Shown: positions 1 through 11,820 of the stretch, piece after piece
Layout: each line of letters opens with the position of its first letter
Position numbering within the stretch: position 1 is the stretch's first letter
Assembly: GCA_013399895.1 (NCBI GenBank)
Contig: VXBA01001489.1
Span: 124,001-188,000 of the forward strand
From: Serilophus lunatus
Lineage: Eukaryota; Chordata; Aves; Passeriformes; Eurylaimidae
Direction: 5' to 3'
DNA: 64,000 nucleotides
Program-made: the position numbers and the translations under genes
Notes under the pieces: model-generated
The model's database searches: none
Told to the model about the DNA's origin: nothing
The model's input: only the letters and a program-made list of their open reading frames with translations

Positions 1-18
1 TCTTCACTGGATCTAAAG
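1..18 (+). CDS. KIF21A: KIF21A exon (3' end only)
   Basis: The first 18 bases encode FTGSK plus the first base of an Asp codon, followed by a GTTGGA donor. Joined to base 1806 this gives FTGSKDRTCKVWNL, a WD40 strand that matches KIF21A. Without this short piece the exon at 1806 would have no upstream partner in the window. Confidence 0.85.
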
Positions 19-3000
19 GTTGGACAAGCTCAATGCACCTCTGCTGCCTACAGAGGCTGCTTGGACAAACTTGGGGTGTTGTGAAATTGTCAATTTGTGC
101 TTAGTGCTGTAAACAGTGGAAAAGGATGTTTTCTGCTTCCTGTGTGCATCTCATTGCCTGTCATTTGTAGTTAAAAGAGCTGCAGGGCTGTTGTGGGAGA
201 ACCTGTATTTTTAGTAGTCGCTAAATTTCTTACTGGATAGTGCTGTCAGTCTATGAACTTTTCAAACTGGTAGAAGCAGTGTTTTGAAGAAAATATTTTC
301 CTGCTGTCTTTAGTAAATTTCCATTGTCATCCCTCAGTTGGGCTTGAAGATAACACAGCCAGACCTCAATGATAATTTTTCACTTACACCTTTTTATTAT
401 TGCTCAAAAAGTGATTTTTTTCATGTTAATACTCAGGTATGGTTTCTGTGTCTATTCTCTTTACTTGCTGTTAAAAAATATCAAGACACACACTTGGAGT
501 GAATTGGCAAACTTTTGGTCTTGTAATTTTTGAGCCAGCATTTCAACAGTTGTGCAAGTGTATACAAATGTAAAAAAAGGACACTTACTTAGTTTTTGTA
601 AATGTTGCTTAGTTGATTTCTGTTGAGATTTTGAATGTAGTGGATATATGAGGAGAAGAAAAAGGCGCTTAAAAGTTTTTTATTTTACATCTAGATTTTT
701 ATTCTAAAGTTTTGGGTCGAGGATTTTTTTTAATGTATGGATGCTTGTGGATGCTGCAAATATTTGCTTTTTTTGAGTCATATTCTAGCTTCTGATACTT
801 ATGGAAAAATTTTTCCTGTGTCTTTTATTTGGAAGAGAGTTTACAAAGTTTGGCTCTTCTCAAGAGTGTAGACAGCTGTTTAATTAAATAAAGTTAAATA
901 TTTTGGAAATTGTTGCTGAAGCAGAAAGCCTCAATTCACTGACATCAGATAATAGCTGCATCCAGTCCCAAATTCAGAAATGCCAGTAAGATCTCGTGTG
1001 CATCTCAGATTTTGGCTTTGGTCTTCATAATTGATATTTTTCAAGTGGCTGACACATTCTTCATACTCTTATAACTACTGGCTATACATGAAGCTTTCTC
1101 TTCACCCTCCCAGTACTTAGTTCAGTATAAATGTATGTCTGAAATTTATGAAGTGACACAGACATTGTGCAACAGGAGAATTTCCTGTGTTCTCTATTGG
1201 TGTTGCAAATTTCCCAAAAACTTCTATTTATGTGAGGTTACAATCCATCAAAGGTCACAGCATTTAACTTCCTTTGCTGCGGAATGAAAACGGTAACTGA
1301 AGCACTTACACTGGAATTTTCAGAGGTCCCATAAACGCTGAAGAGTTTGGATGGCTTTTCACCTCTGTAGTTTTTTTGTGGCAGCCATAACTCTGTCATA
1401 CTAAGCCTCCAAACTCCTGAGCTACGTTTTGATGATGAATTCTTGAATTAAAAATTAATTTCTTCTCGTCATGTATCATCATCCACAACTTAGAGCCTCT
1501 AAATTGTCTATATTTTCACTTCCCCTGAGACTTCTATTCTTTTAAAATGCTATGCGAGTAAATATGCAGATCTTGAATAGACACTTAGTGATTAACCTTG
1601 CTTAGTTTAGGTGGAGAAAGATGATGCCCATGCGTATTCTTTGACCTATGTAATTTAGCTGTTTGTCTGCAATGTCTACATGAATGGAGTAAAATGTATG
1701 AGTGCAAATGAATGGGTGAACTATTTCTTTCAATTAACTGAGTTTAGGAAAAACGTGAGATTTTTATTTTAATTATTTTTCCCTTTTTTTGTTGTCTTTA
1801 TTTAGATCGTACCTGTAAAGTCTGGAATCTGGTAACTGGACAAGAGATTATGTCTCTGGGGGGTCATCCAAATAATGTTGTTTCTATTAAGTATTGCAAC
1901 TACACTAGTCTGGTCTTCACAGTCTCAACGTCCTACATCAAGGTGTGGGACATCAGAGATTCTGCCAAGTGTATTCGGACATTGACGTAAGTATGCTAAA
2001 CCTCAGATGCCAAGAGTTCAAATGAGTATTAGATACATTTTATTGTATTTAATTCAATAGTGCAGTACAGTGTAATTTAAGTACACTGTCTGTTGGGAAG
2101 GAAAGCTTTCTTTACATGTTGATGCTAAGTCAGTATGGGGCACCATTAACATATGGAAACAGAGCAATTTACCTACCTGCCTATGGTGTTTTATCAAATG
2201 TTCAGCATTCATAATTGGCTTAGAGTCTTTTTTGCTCAGTGAAATGGGTTTGTTTTAAAACAGTGTATGAAGTATGGGGAGCAAAACGTAGCATTTGGTA
2301 TTTTTTTCCTTTTTTTCCTTTTTTTTTTTCCTTCCTCTCTGTACTCAGGTCTTCAGGCCAAGCAATGCCTGCTGATGTGTGTTCAGGAAGTACTAACAGA
2401 ACAGTTGCTATCCCAGCTGGAGAGAACCAGATCAATCAAATTGCACTAAATCCAACTGGCACATTCCTTTATGCAGCTGCTGGAAACTCAGTGAGGATGT
2501 GGGACCTGAAAAGGTACTGAACATCAGCAGAAAAGAAAGTTCTTTATATGGTTATATGTTCATAGCAAGCAAAGCCATGCTTATGAAAATCCAATGAAGT
2601 GTTTCATTGTTTTATGGTAGTGCCCACAAGCTGGACAAAATATGGTCAAGATATGGATCAACTGATCCATGCGGTGTTGCTTACTGAAATAATGATTTTC
2701 TCATGTGTTAATGGTGTGGTGAATCATTTCAGTAAAAATGACTGGAAAAAATGCAAGGTTTTGTTTGCAGGCACTATAAAACACAGGTGAATGCATGAAT
2801 CCTGGCTAGTAATGCTTATGTGATGATGAAAGCCAATGGATGTAATGTAGTATAATATGGGACTATGAGTGCCATGCTATAATAGCACCTTTCCAAACAG
2901 AACCTGCTCCCAAAGAATGCATTCAAAATACAGACTGTTCTTAGGAGAGGACTGATTTGTCTTTACTTTCAAGTTTTTTAAGTCTTATTTTACATAAATA

Positions 3001-6000
3001 GGAGTTTTTGTTGCATTTAGCATAGATTTAACATTTACTTGTGGATATGAACAATTGAGTATGTGTAAGCTAGAGATGAGTAGTAGAGACATAGAGAAAA
3101 ATAAAAAGGTCCCTTCTGTCAGAAACTGTGCTGTAGACTGTATTAGATATATAAAAAATTAACAAATTCTAATTTTTTTCCCTCATCCTTGAAGATTTCA
3201 GTCTACAGGAAAGCTAACTGGTCACCAGGGTCCTGTTATGTGCCTTACTGTTGATAGAATTTCCAATGGACAAGATCTTATTGTCACTGGTTCAAAGGAT
3301 CATTATATAAAGGTAAACTACTAGTATTTGCATATTTATTTTAATAAACTCTACACATCAGAATGAGATGGAGGCTTCAGCAGAAATGACTTAGATCTCC
3401 ATATTTGAAATGGGATAGCGAAGATGGAAATTGTTTCACCAGTCATGGATTATGAATAATGTTCAGTCTTAATAAATATCACTTCAGTGTTCTTTTTGTT
3501 TCATGGACATGGATGGATGGTTGTCTCTGGTTCAGCTTTTTCTTAATCCCCATTAAGTATGATGTCAGGTGTATAACGTCTTGGAGAAATAGTCATAACA
3601 CCTACTCTTAAGTAACATTTAGCTCTTGAAAGTATGGTCAGTCATTGCCTCTGTTTTGGAGTGTGGACCTAATTGCTTCAGCAGAGACACTCTATGTGTT
3701 CCCCATAGAAAAGCATCTGAGGTCTAGCCCAGGATCTTTCTGAAGTGTTGCCCTAGTTCTGAAGCGAGGAAGGAGAGAGAGGTCAGCTCATCTCAGCTGA
3801 GGTGGCCAGTCTACTTGGTATCTTCATTAGCATGCAGCTTCCTCTGAGTTGTATTTAAAGTGTAGCCGGTGGTGTTAAGATACTTCCCTGCAGTCAGTTT
3901 GCTATTCTTGTCTGTTCCTTTGCTGTGGACAGACTACATAAATCCTTGTAAGTCTGCCTGCCTCTTGACTTGCACCACTGGAACATTCGGGGATGTTTCA
4001 GCCATATCTCTGTGCTGCAGAGTAGTGGGTGTTCTGCAAAGCGAATGCCTCCAGAATTGTTAAGCCACTTTGGATAATATAAATGATCTGTATGTGCATG
4101 GTATCTGAAGGGGGCCTGAAGAGAAGCCAGAGAGGGACTCTTTGTCAGGAGCTGTAGTGACAGACAAGGAGTAATGGGACACCAACTGAAAGAGGGGAAA
4201 TTTAGGTTACATACTGAGAAGAAATTTTTCACTGGAATAGGTTGCTCAGGGGAGGTTGTTGATGCCCCAACCCTGGCAGTGTTCAAAGCCAGGTTGGATA
4301 ATGCCTTGAGCAACCTGGTCTAGTGGGAGGTGACCCTGCCTATGGCAGAGGGTGCTGGGGCTAGATGATCTTTAATGTCCATTCCAACTCCTTAACATTC
4401 TATAATTCTATGATTCTCTGCATGTGTAGGTCTGCTGAGTCTGGTCACAGATACTGCCATCACCTGCCACAGAAAACTACTGTCTTGTCTATTGAGTCAC
4501 CTCTGTCTAAATGCTTGATTTTTTTGGCCTATTGTTGATTTATTTTTTTTTGTTGCAGTTGAAACTGATGTGTGTTAATTGAATGCAGTAACTTTTAAAA
4601 TACCATTAACTCACAAGGTATTATTTTACACTACCAACTTTTCCCTTTTTTTACTATCAAGCTTATTCATTCTAAAAGGCCAGTAAAGAACAAATAATAG
4701 GGGATGAGGTCTGGCATTTGCTTGAGGAAGTGGTTTAAAAAGTTACAGATCATCTGTTCCTCTTCAGCTTAGTCTCACTAAGGGAGTTCTGGCTCCCTAA
4801 AATGCAAAATGAATCAGGATTGCTTACACTGCTGCTCTAGGAACAAAGACCTGAAGGGTGCCTTAAATCGTTAAAACAACCTCACTTTAAAGAATCTGTT
4901 TTAAGAACTCATTCTTGGAGCACAGGCAAGGAGGCATGTGTGTCTAGTCCAGGAAAAGCATCAGCATGTAATGGTATGTAACCCTTACCAAAGCAACTTG
5001 TTTAGAAAAATATGTTAATGCCTCTTCCTGAAGCTGCCTGTGCAATTCTCCCACTGTGAGTCATGTTTCCCAAAGTCAATCATGAACTTTGTTTCTCTAG
5101 CCCATCACACAGTGTACATATAGGCCCTTGCTGAGAAACTACTGCATATATTTTATTCAGTCTTCCCAAAGCAGTCTTCTCTGAAGTCAATGAAGCATTC
5201 CTCCTTCAGGCAAGAGGTAAAAAAGGACAAAGAACTACTTCTGGTAGATAAATTCTGTCATATGTACATCATGATACTGTGGCCTGTAATAAGTCTTCCC
5301 AAGTTTTTTTCCTAAAATTATTTGCTGTATGACTCTCAAGCAGGTCAGATGGCAGAAAATGTTACATAACATACTATATTATTTATTTTAGATGTTTGAT
5401 GTGACTGAAGGAGCTCTTGGAAGTGTAACTCCTACACACAATTTTGAACCTCCTCATTATGATGGCATTGAAGCACTTGCTATTATGGGAGACAACCTTT
5501 TTAGTGGATCCAGAGATAATGGAATTAAGAAATGGGATTTATCTCAAAAAGACCTTCTTCAGGTAATGGAAAAAATCGTGCAGCTACTGTGACTGTCATG
5601 CTGTAGAATTGTTTTCAAGATGTGTCAGTGTTCAGGCTCATACGATAGCTATTCATATAGACACTGATTTTTTAGCAGGAAAGGAACAGAGCAAGAAATC
5701 GTCAGTAATGGTCTTGGTTTTTACAGTAGCAGCACAGTTGCTTTTGCTTTTGTGTATGTAGCATCAGGAAATTCTAATGAATTCTAATGAATTCTATTTT
5801 AGCTCTGTGTATGTGGGATTTGTTTTTCTTCAGAATGAAGGCAGCACTTGCCTCATCTGTGGCTGGAACCATTGGATATTATCCTTGTCATTGACAAATT
5901 TTGAACTGAGAACTCATTAATGAGAAACAGTGTTTTAGATCAGGCTAGAAAATGTGCTTGTGAAGATGGTTTGCAACCTAATGCACTCCACTGAGCCTTA

Positions 6001-9000
6001 CTCCTTTGATCTGCATTCTTCTTGTTACACAGTGCATATGTTATGTAACATATACAACACGCTCGTAATAATGTTTGCTGATAAGATCACTATTTTTGAT
6101 AGAAAACATTTGTATGTTTTCCTTATATTAAAAAAAAGGGGAGGAGTGCAAAAGGACCTCAAATGCAGGGAATTTGCAATTTGTTTGGCATGAAGAACTT
6201 TGTTTTGCCTATGTGCTATGAGCTGGTTTCTTCTTTTAGGCCTTATGGGAGGTTGTTGAGGTACAGATATGATTATTTAACTCAAGACTGTGAGAACTGG
6301 AAGGCAGAAAAACAAATACTGGAAGAGAGCGCCATTTTTGCAAAATTTGGTGGTGTACCAATCATCTAATAATTGGAGGGGGGGGGAGGGAAGGAGGAAC
6401 TTGTCTTTTATCAGCCTTTAATGTGCAGACTGGTAGCAAGGAAACAAATAGAATTTTAAAATTTTGGGACAGGAGAAAATAAGGGACTGGTCACCTTAAG
6501 AAGAAAATTTCAATATGGCATACTTAGTATTCCATAAATATTCAAACTTTCTTGACCATCTTTCAAAATTGTCCAGTTGGATGCCATTTTCAGAATACTG
6601 TAAAGACCTCACAGTTAAAATAAAGATTCATAAATGCAGCTTCTTACAGAATATCTTCACTAGGCCATATTGAGACATCTGCCCTCATATCTGCCTGTCC
6701 AGAGAAATGTACTAAGCAGATGGTACCAAAACCACAGGAATGGGAAAGATTTTGTATTCTGAGAATGACTTCATTAAAATTGTAAGAAGCGTCTTCACTC
6801 TTGCACTTTAGGCTCATTAAAAAATTATGCAATATGCATCTTTGCTCTTGCAATGATTCTAATGTCAGAAAGAATATGGAACCTGGGGTGAAGTAGCATG
6901 TAAATTGGACTAGTTGTATTCCTTTTCTTATTTTCCTTTCTTTATATGTACATTTCATAGTTTAGATACTTTGTGTTCTCCTGTTTTTTCTTGATTTTAG
7001 AAGTAGAACTTGATAAAAATTATCTCACACTTCCCTCTTCTTTCTAGAAAATGCTGTTTGTATTTCAAGGAAGTGAGACCAAAGTGTTTGACAAGATTTA
7101 AATATTTTTTTATTCATTGTCTTTTTTAGAGAATGAAGAGAAGTGCTGTTACTTTTGCTAATCCTGTGGTAATTCAGGGTGGAAAGGCCCACTGAAGGTC
7201 ACACAGTGTGAAGTTGGCCTGCTGGCCTAAGCAAGGCAAACTTTGTAGTTAGCCCTGGTTTCTCAAGGCCTTGCCCAGCTGAGTTTTCAAAACCTCCAAG
7301 GTCACAAATTGAACAGCTGCTCTCCTTAAGCTACCAAGCAACCAAAACCTGAAACAACAGCTGAGTTGCTTTATAGTATAAATGCTAAATTACCTTGGAA
7401 GTCCTGTTTTGGCATGTACAGGTTAAACAGGTCTGATCCTCTATAATTGATGAAAATCACTTAACAATCATGCTATTCAAAAGAATTTGGAGATCATTTA
7501 CTTCTCTTGGTGGTATACATCCCAAACCACAAAACCCTGCTGTGACAAAATTGAGATTTGTAAGAACCAATCCCCCTCCCAGTTTCACGAAGCATTGCAG
7601 GGCCAGACTACCTGTGTTGTGGTAGCAGTGTATATTATAGACGAAACACCAAGATGATCCTAAAAAGCTGAGTACACTCCATAATATGAGAAATGCAGCA
7701 AAGTAAAGCAGTTCCTACCAAACTGAACTGAAGAAGAGCCACTCTTGGTCCCCCTGAAAGATAGAAGAGTTGAACTATTATTTCCCCACTGTTGGTACCA
7801 AAAGAATGTTGCTCTCAGTTGATCTGTGCAGTGTTTTGCTTTCTGAATTAGAGGTAAAATGTTAGTGCCCTTTCTCAGTAAAGAATTAATGTGTTTTGTT
7901 AAGTGCAACATCACAAAAAGAGTTTGTAATAAGTAATGAGAAAAGAAGAAAGGCAAATGTAGAACCAGTTTGTGTCTTTCTGGTATATTTTTGAGCTGTA
8001 TTTTGGATTTGATGTGTTTTTATAGCAGTTTTACAGACAGACTTGAAACATATACAGAGACCATATGTTCAAGAATGCATTCAAATATGCCTTTTAAATT
8101 TGATTTCTCTAAACTGATCTCTCTTCCACATGAGGTCAGTCGTACATACTGGATTTTCTTCTTGGTTTGCAGTACCATTTCACAAAAAAGAAACAAACTC
8201 ATGGTAAAGAAGAAGCTTCATGGAAGTTAGCACCTTCCCTGCTCTAAAGGTGGAGAAGCCAACAGGGCTGGGATACACCCTGAGTCATGTAGCAGAACTG
8301 CTGCACGACAGGAATAGGGCTTACAACTTTGGATTTTTCCACTTTTCAGTTTGTTCCCCCAGAAGTTTTTGCAGCCCTATAAGACTTGCCTGCCTTTTCT
8401 TTTTCAGCAAGTTCCTAATGCCCATAAGGACTGGGTGTGTGCTCTTGGCCCCATACCTGGCGCTCCGGTTCTGCTCAGCGGCTGCAGGGGAGGCATCCTC
8501 AAGCTTTGGAATGTGGATACTTTTGCACCCATTGGGGAGATGAAGGGACACGACAGCCCTATAAATGCCATCTGCACCAACTCCAGCCTGATTTTTACAG
8601 CATCAGAGTGAGTTCTTCCCCGAGAATCTTTCTATTCCATCGTCCCTGCTAGAATTCTGTCCATGCAAATGCGTTTAGGACATTTTCAGTTGTGCGAGTC
8701 ACTTTAGAGCAAGGATCGGAACATCTGATCCAGTCCATGCCCTTCAAAGCTTACCACAGCCATCTCCAAAGTGGGGTGTATGGATCCCATGGGATGCACA
8801 ACATGATCCAGTGGGACACTGGAAGAAATTATTATAATTCAGTAGTACATGGATATAATGCATAAATTAATACGGCAGTGTGGTGTCAAAAAATTTTTGA
8901 TGGTACGAGTGCGTGATCAACAACGTTTGGAGACCACTGATCTATTGCATGGAAGGGAGGATTTGGCAGTAATTGGGAACTTTATCAGCTTGTCTCTACA

Positions 9001-10658
9001 GTTGCCTTATTTCCTGCTAGAACTCATTCATGACCTGTGTGAATTTTTCTAAAAGCCCCATGGTATGTGGTTGTTTTCTGATGGGTTGGTTTGTTTGTTT
9101 CTAAGTGCTGGCATATAGCAGAAGCTTTGCAAGCCACTCTACTTTCCTTTAAACACCTCAAAATGAATAATTGTTTCCTTAATAAAAGTAAGCAAACTTG
9201 ATACTTGAAACCTCAGGGGACTTGACCAAGAAAAACACCTTGTTCTGGAGAAAGTGCAGGAGACAGCAGCAGAGCCTGCATCATGGTGTAGTCTGAGCAC
9301 AAGAGCTGTGAAAGCCGTTGTATTACATTCTAGTGCCAGTTGTGGAAGCTTCTGGCCTTCTGAATTAGGAGGTCTTTCTGAATTATAGCATGATTTCAGA
9401 GTTGTCAAGTTTTCATGTTTTTATATTTAAACATGAATAGATGGGCTGGAAGTGTCAGAGCTTATGTGTCTGTTTGCCTAAAGATTATTAATGTTTAGAA
9501 CATACATACATCAGAAATTTATCATTTTTCTTACCATCCAAAAACATTGCAGCCTTTTGGCACTTCTAGCAATGTTCTTGAGGTCTACAAAATTAAGAGT
9601 ATTCCTGACAATTTACAGTGAAATGAAGGCACAAGTCAGAAAACACTTGTAGCGAAGTGTGCCCTGCCTGCTGGCTTCTTTTGAAGGGGTTGCTAGTCAC
9701 ACAACTTAATTTTTGAGAAATTCATAACTTCCCTTTCACAGAATAAATTGCTATTTATTTTACTTTTAAATTATGATAGCAGAGTTTTTAACACATTCCA
9801 TGTGCTATTTTATTTACACATACTTTAAAATAGTGTAAAAAGTGATTGTTTCCAAAAGTACAGAATTATAGATCACCTGTCCTGGGCTTCTGATCACCAG
9901 CTCACTGGTATGTGCTTTCCAGCACGTTGCCAAGGGATTTGGGTCTGTTTTTTTTTGTAGGGAGAGTTAGGACTTCATGTGGTCTTTTGGTTCTGCCCTG
10001 GTTTTACTTTTCCCTGTAGTAGACTGATGCCTCATGTGTAAATGGAGGCTTTCAGGTTTGATTTTACCTGTTATAACATGTCACACTCTTTTAATGACAG
10101 GAAGTAGTTGTGTCCTCAGAGTCTGTCTCCCTAATTCTGTAGCATGCTTGGTGTTTGCCTTTGGTCTTCCCAATTGCAAATAGCTACATAATGGAAGCTC
10201 TTCTCTGACGTTGATCTACTTAAACTACCATTAGCTGTATTTTAGAAAATTAGGTAATAGAAGAGTAGGATTTTACTTTCCTTAGACATGTCATCTTTAT
10301 ACTTTCCTAGATGGTTAAAGGTAATAGCCAGTGCTGTGATAACATTTAAGATTTCTTAACATTTTGCATCTTAGATTATAGTCTCCTGGAGGTGAAATAA
10401 CCCTTGCATATGCATGAAAATGTTATTTTGCCAAAAATACCTTTCTGAATAAAACACTTGAGCTTTTAAGAAAGCTTCCCCCTGCCCCTCCCTCGCCCTT
10501 CCCAATCTCTCTCCTGCCCTGGTTTAATTAACTATCTCTAACATGGCTTTGTTTTGGTTTTCAGTGACCGGACTGTGAGGATCTGGAAAGCTCGAAATAT
10601 AATAGATGGGCAGATCTCAGACACAGGAGATGCAAGTGAAGATCTTGCCAGTAATTGA
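1..10658 (+). CDS. KIF21A: KIF21A, kinesin-4 family motor, C-terminal WD40 part (5' partial)
   Basis: Spliced CDS join(<1..18, 1806..1986, 2349..2513, 3195..3312, 5392..5562, 8408..8607, 10565..10658) reads 314 codons in one frame to a TGA stop. All six complete introns are GT-AG. The product is a WD40 propeller end, with blade-closing motifs KVWNL, IKVWDI, VRMWDL, IKKWDL, LKLWNV and VRIWKA. The phrases HNFEPPHYDGIEAL, GSRDNGIKKWDL, NAHKDWVCALG and GHDSPINAIC are typical of KIF21 proteins. The C-terminal tail (DGQISDTGD, then SEDLASN) fits KIF21A rather than KIF21B. From family knowledge, KIF21A is a plus-end-directed kinesin that limits microtubule growth at the cell cortex and works in axons. 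Its motor and coiled-coil exons lie upstream of the window. No frameshift or stop interrupts the frame. Confidence 0.96.
19..1805 (+). other. KIF21A intron
   Basis: Intron with GTTGGA donor and a long T-rich acceptor ending TTTATTTAG. The sequence is AT-rich with T runs. I see no repeat family or gene in it. Confidence 0.8.
1806..1986 (+). CDS. KIF21A: KIF21A exon, WD40 blades
   Basis: This 181-base exon enters two bases into a codon and leaves with two. It encodes RTCKVWNLVTGQEIMSLGGH and, later, YIKVWDIRDSAKCIRTL, the ends of two WD40 blades. Acceptor is TTTAG and donor GTAAGT. Confidence 0.95.
2349..2513 (+). CDS. KIF21A: KIF21A exon, WD40 blade
   Basis: 165-base exon after a very long polypyrimidine tract (about 2300-2345). 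It encodes TSSGQAMPADVC, then NQINQIALNPTGTFLYAAAG and VRMWDLK. Donor is GTACTG. The 362-base intron before it (1987-2348) holds nothing else I recognise. Confidence 0.95.
2514..3194 (+). other. KIF21A intron, 681 bp
   Basis: AT-rich intron with GTACTG donor and a TTGAAG acceptor that is weaker than its neighbours. No repeat or gene recognised. Confidence 0.75.
3195..3312 (+). CDS. KIF21A: KIF21A exon, WD40 blade
   Basis: 118-base exon encoding FQSTGKLTGHQGPVMCLTV and VTGSKDHYIK. It ends in phase 0 at a GTAAAC donor. The acceptor is GAAG. Confidence 0.95.
3313..5391 (+). other. KIF21A intron, 2.1 kb
   Basis: The intron carries one plus-oriented CR1 fragment (4140-4417), listed separately. 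The rest is unremarkable AT-rich sequence. Confidence 0.75.
4140..4417 (+). repeat. CR1 LINE 3' end, sense
   Basis: The order of phrases is that of a CR1 3' UTR: TTTAGGTTACATACTGAGAA, a GGTTGCTCAGGGGAGGTTGT block, then GAGCAACCTGGTCTAGTGGG and a TTCTATGATTCT terminus. It is 5'-truncated, as CR1 copies usually are. An open frame on the opposite strand here is chance. Confidence 0.9.
5392..5562 (+). CDS. KIF21A: KIF21A exon, WD40 blade
   Basis: 171-base, phase 0-0 exon of 57 codons. It encodes MFDVTEGALG, HNFEPPHYDGIEALAIMG and GSRDNGIKKWDLSQKDLLQ. The initial ATG is an internal Met, not a start. Donor is GTAATG. Confidence 0.96.
5563..8407 (+). other. KIF21A intron, 2.8 kb
   Basis: Contains a degenerate antisense CR1 fragment (about 7165-7330). 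Its acceptor is a strong TTTTCTTTTTCAG. No other gene seen. Confidence 0.75.
7165..7330 (-). repeat. Degenerate CR1 fragment, antisense
   Basis: The stretch reads like the reverse complement of a CR1 3' region: GGTGGAAAGGCCCACTGAAG, GGTCACACAGTGTGAAG, then TTTCAAAACCTCCAAGG. It is diverged, and its ends are approximate. Confidence 0.6.
8408..8607 (+). CDS. KIF21A: KIF21A exon, WD40 blades
   Basis: 200-base exon encoding QVPNAHKDWVCALG, LLSGCRGGILKLWNV and PIGEMKGHDSPINAIC. It ends with two bases of an Asp codon at a GTGAGT donor. It is more GC-rich than the introns around it. Confidence 0.96.
8608..10564 (+). other. KIF21A last intron, 2.0 kb
   Basis: Holds a possible DNA-transposon remnant (about 8755-8945) and otherwise plain AT-rich sequence. 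The acceptor GTTTTCAG follows a pyrimidine-rich stretch. Confidence 0.75.
8755..8945. repeat. Possible hAT-like DNA transposon remnant
   Basis: One end reads CATCTCCAAAGTGGGGTGTA and the other ends GTTTGGAGACCACTGATC. The latter, reversed, resembles the CAGTGGT...CCAAAC terminal type of hAT elements found in amniotes. The match is by eye only and the ends are approximate. Confidence 0.3.
10565..10658 (+). CDS. KIF21A: KIF21A last coding exon and stop
   Basis: Encodes DRTVRIWKARN, DGQISDTGD and the C-terminal SEDLASN, then TGA. This tail identifies KIF21A. Confidence 0.96.
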
Positions 10659-11820
10659 AATAATTGGTATAAATGACTGTATTGATTAGTTTGAGGTACA
10701 CTCTATGCAGTTTGCTGCATGTTTGTTAGGTAAACACTGATGACTGGAATGAACTGACAATGTGTGAACTCTTCCACTAGACCTGCTGTCCTTAAAATAT
10801 GTACTGTATTTATCAATTTGTTGGTAACATGCTTGTGTCTCAACAGTCACATATGTATCTCTATATATTATGGCTGAATTTGTGTGCATACGTAATACTT
10901 GCAGTTTAACTGGAATTCAGTCTTCTCTAATGACCATCTCAAAATTATAACCTGGAATATATAACAAAAGCGTTCTGCTGTATTTCACTCACAGGTATCA
11001 TCAGCTGTTTAGCATTTAGGGTAGCAGGGGAAGGATGGTGTCCCAGTAATAAGCCTTTTATTATGAGAGACAGTTTCAAGATTCTAAAGGTCATTTACAC
11101 TGTTGATATGGAAGTGGAGTGAATAATAGATGGGAAGAAGCTGTTAATGATACATCTCTCTGACATGGCTGTATCCTGCTAACAGCAAATGCCATATGAT
11201 TTGTGTGATGTTAGCATATAATCCATGTTGACCAAAGTTGTGCAGCTGCGTATACTCTATGCTCAGGACTAAAACTCAAATGCTCATAAACTGGTATGTT
11301 CTGTTTGTGTTTTGCCTATGTTCTGCAATGATTAGCTGTTCTTAATATCATGACAAATATATCTTAATCTATTTTTCTTATGGATTTATTTCTATCATCT
11401 CACATTTTCTTTTTTTTAAAGCAAATTGTCTTTCCTTTTTATCTAATTTTATATGCTGCTAAATGTATTTTAAATACACTGTTTTGCAAACCTTGGCAGT
11501 TACTTTGAGAACTGAACCACGTGTATTGGAAAAAGCTATGTAAATAGATGGTTGTATAAAGAAAATATCTTATCTTGTGCCTGTATGACTTTTAAAGCTC
11601 TTGGAGCATGGATATTGAGGGAGGATGTATAATTTACCCAACAGCTCTGAATATTAATTTGTAAATTCTGCAAATTTTAAAATTTTATGTAGATTTAGAT
11701 ACAGTGTTTGGATATTGAGGTTTTTTTGGTTGTTTTGTTTTTATTTTTCAGAAAATATCAGTCTGTAAATTACTGCTTGTGTAGGTAACACTTAAATAAA
11801 GACATAAATGTGAACTCCTT
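10659..11820 (+). other. KIF21A: KIF21A 3' UTR
   Basis: About 1.16 kb of AT-rich sequence from the stop to the likely cleavage site just after the AATAAA at 11795. TGTA motifs at about 11764 and 11780 could bind the upstream cleavage factor. No repeat seen. Confidence 0.75.
11795..11800 (+). terminator. Polyadenylation signal of KIF21A
   Basis: AATAAA, followed about 15-25 bases later by a T-rich stretch (CTCCTTTTTTGCTTTTTTC) suited to be the downstream element. A second AATAAA at 12262 with GT-rich sequence after it is a possible distal site. Confidence 0.75.

Noticed and set aside
3894..4313. 139-codon minus-strand frame
   Set aside because: Mostly antisense to a CR1 3' end and repeated genome-wide.
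5392..5394. ATG at the start of a KIF21A exon as a possible alternative translation start
   Set aside because: It is an internal Met joined directly to the preceding exon (YIK-MFDV). No promoter signal precedes it.
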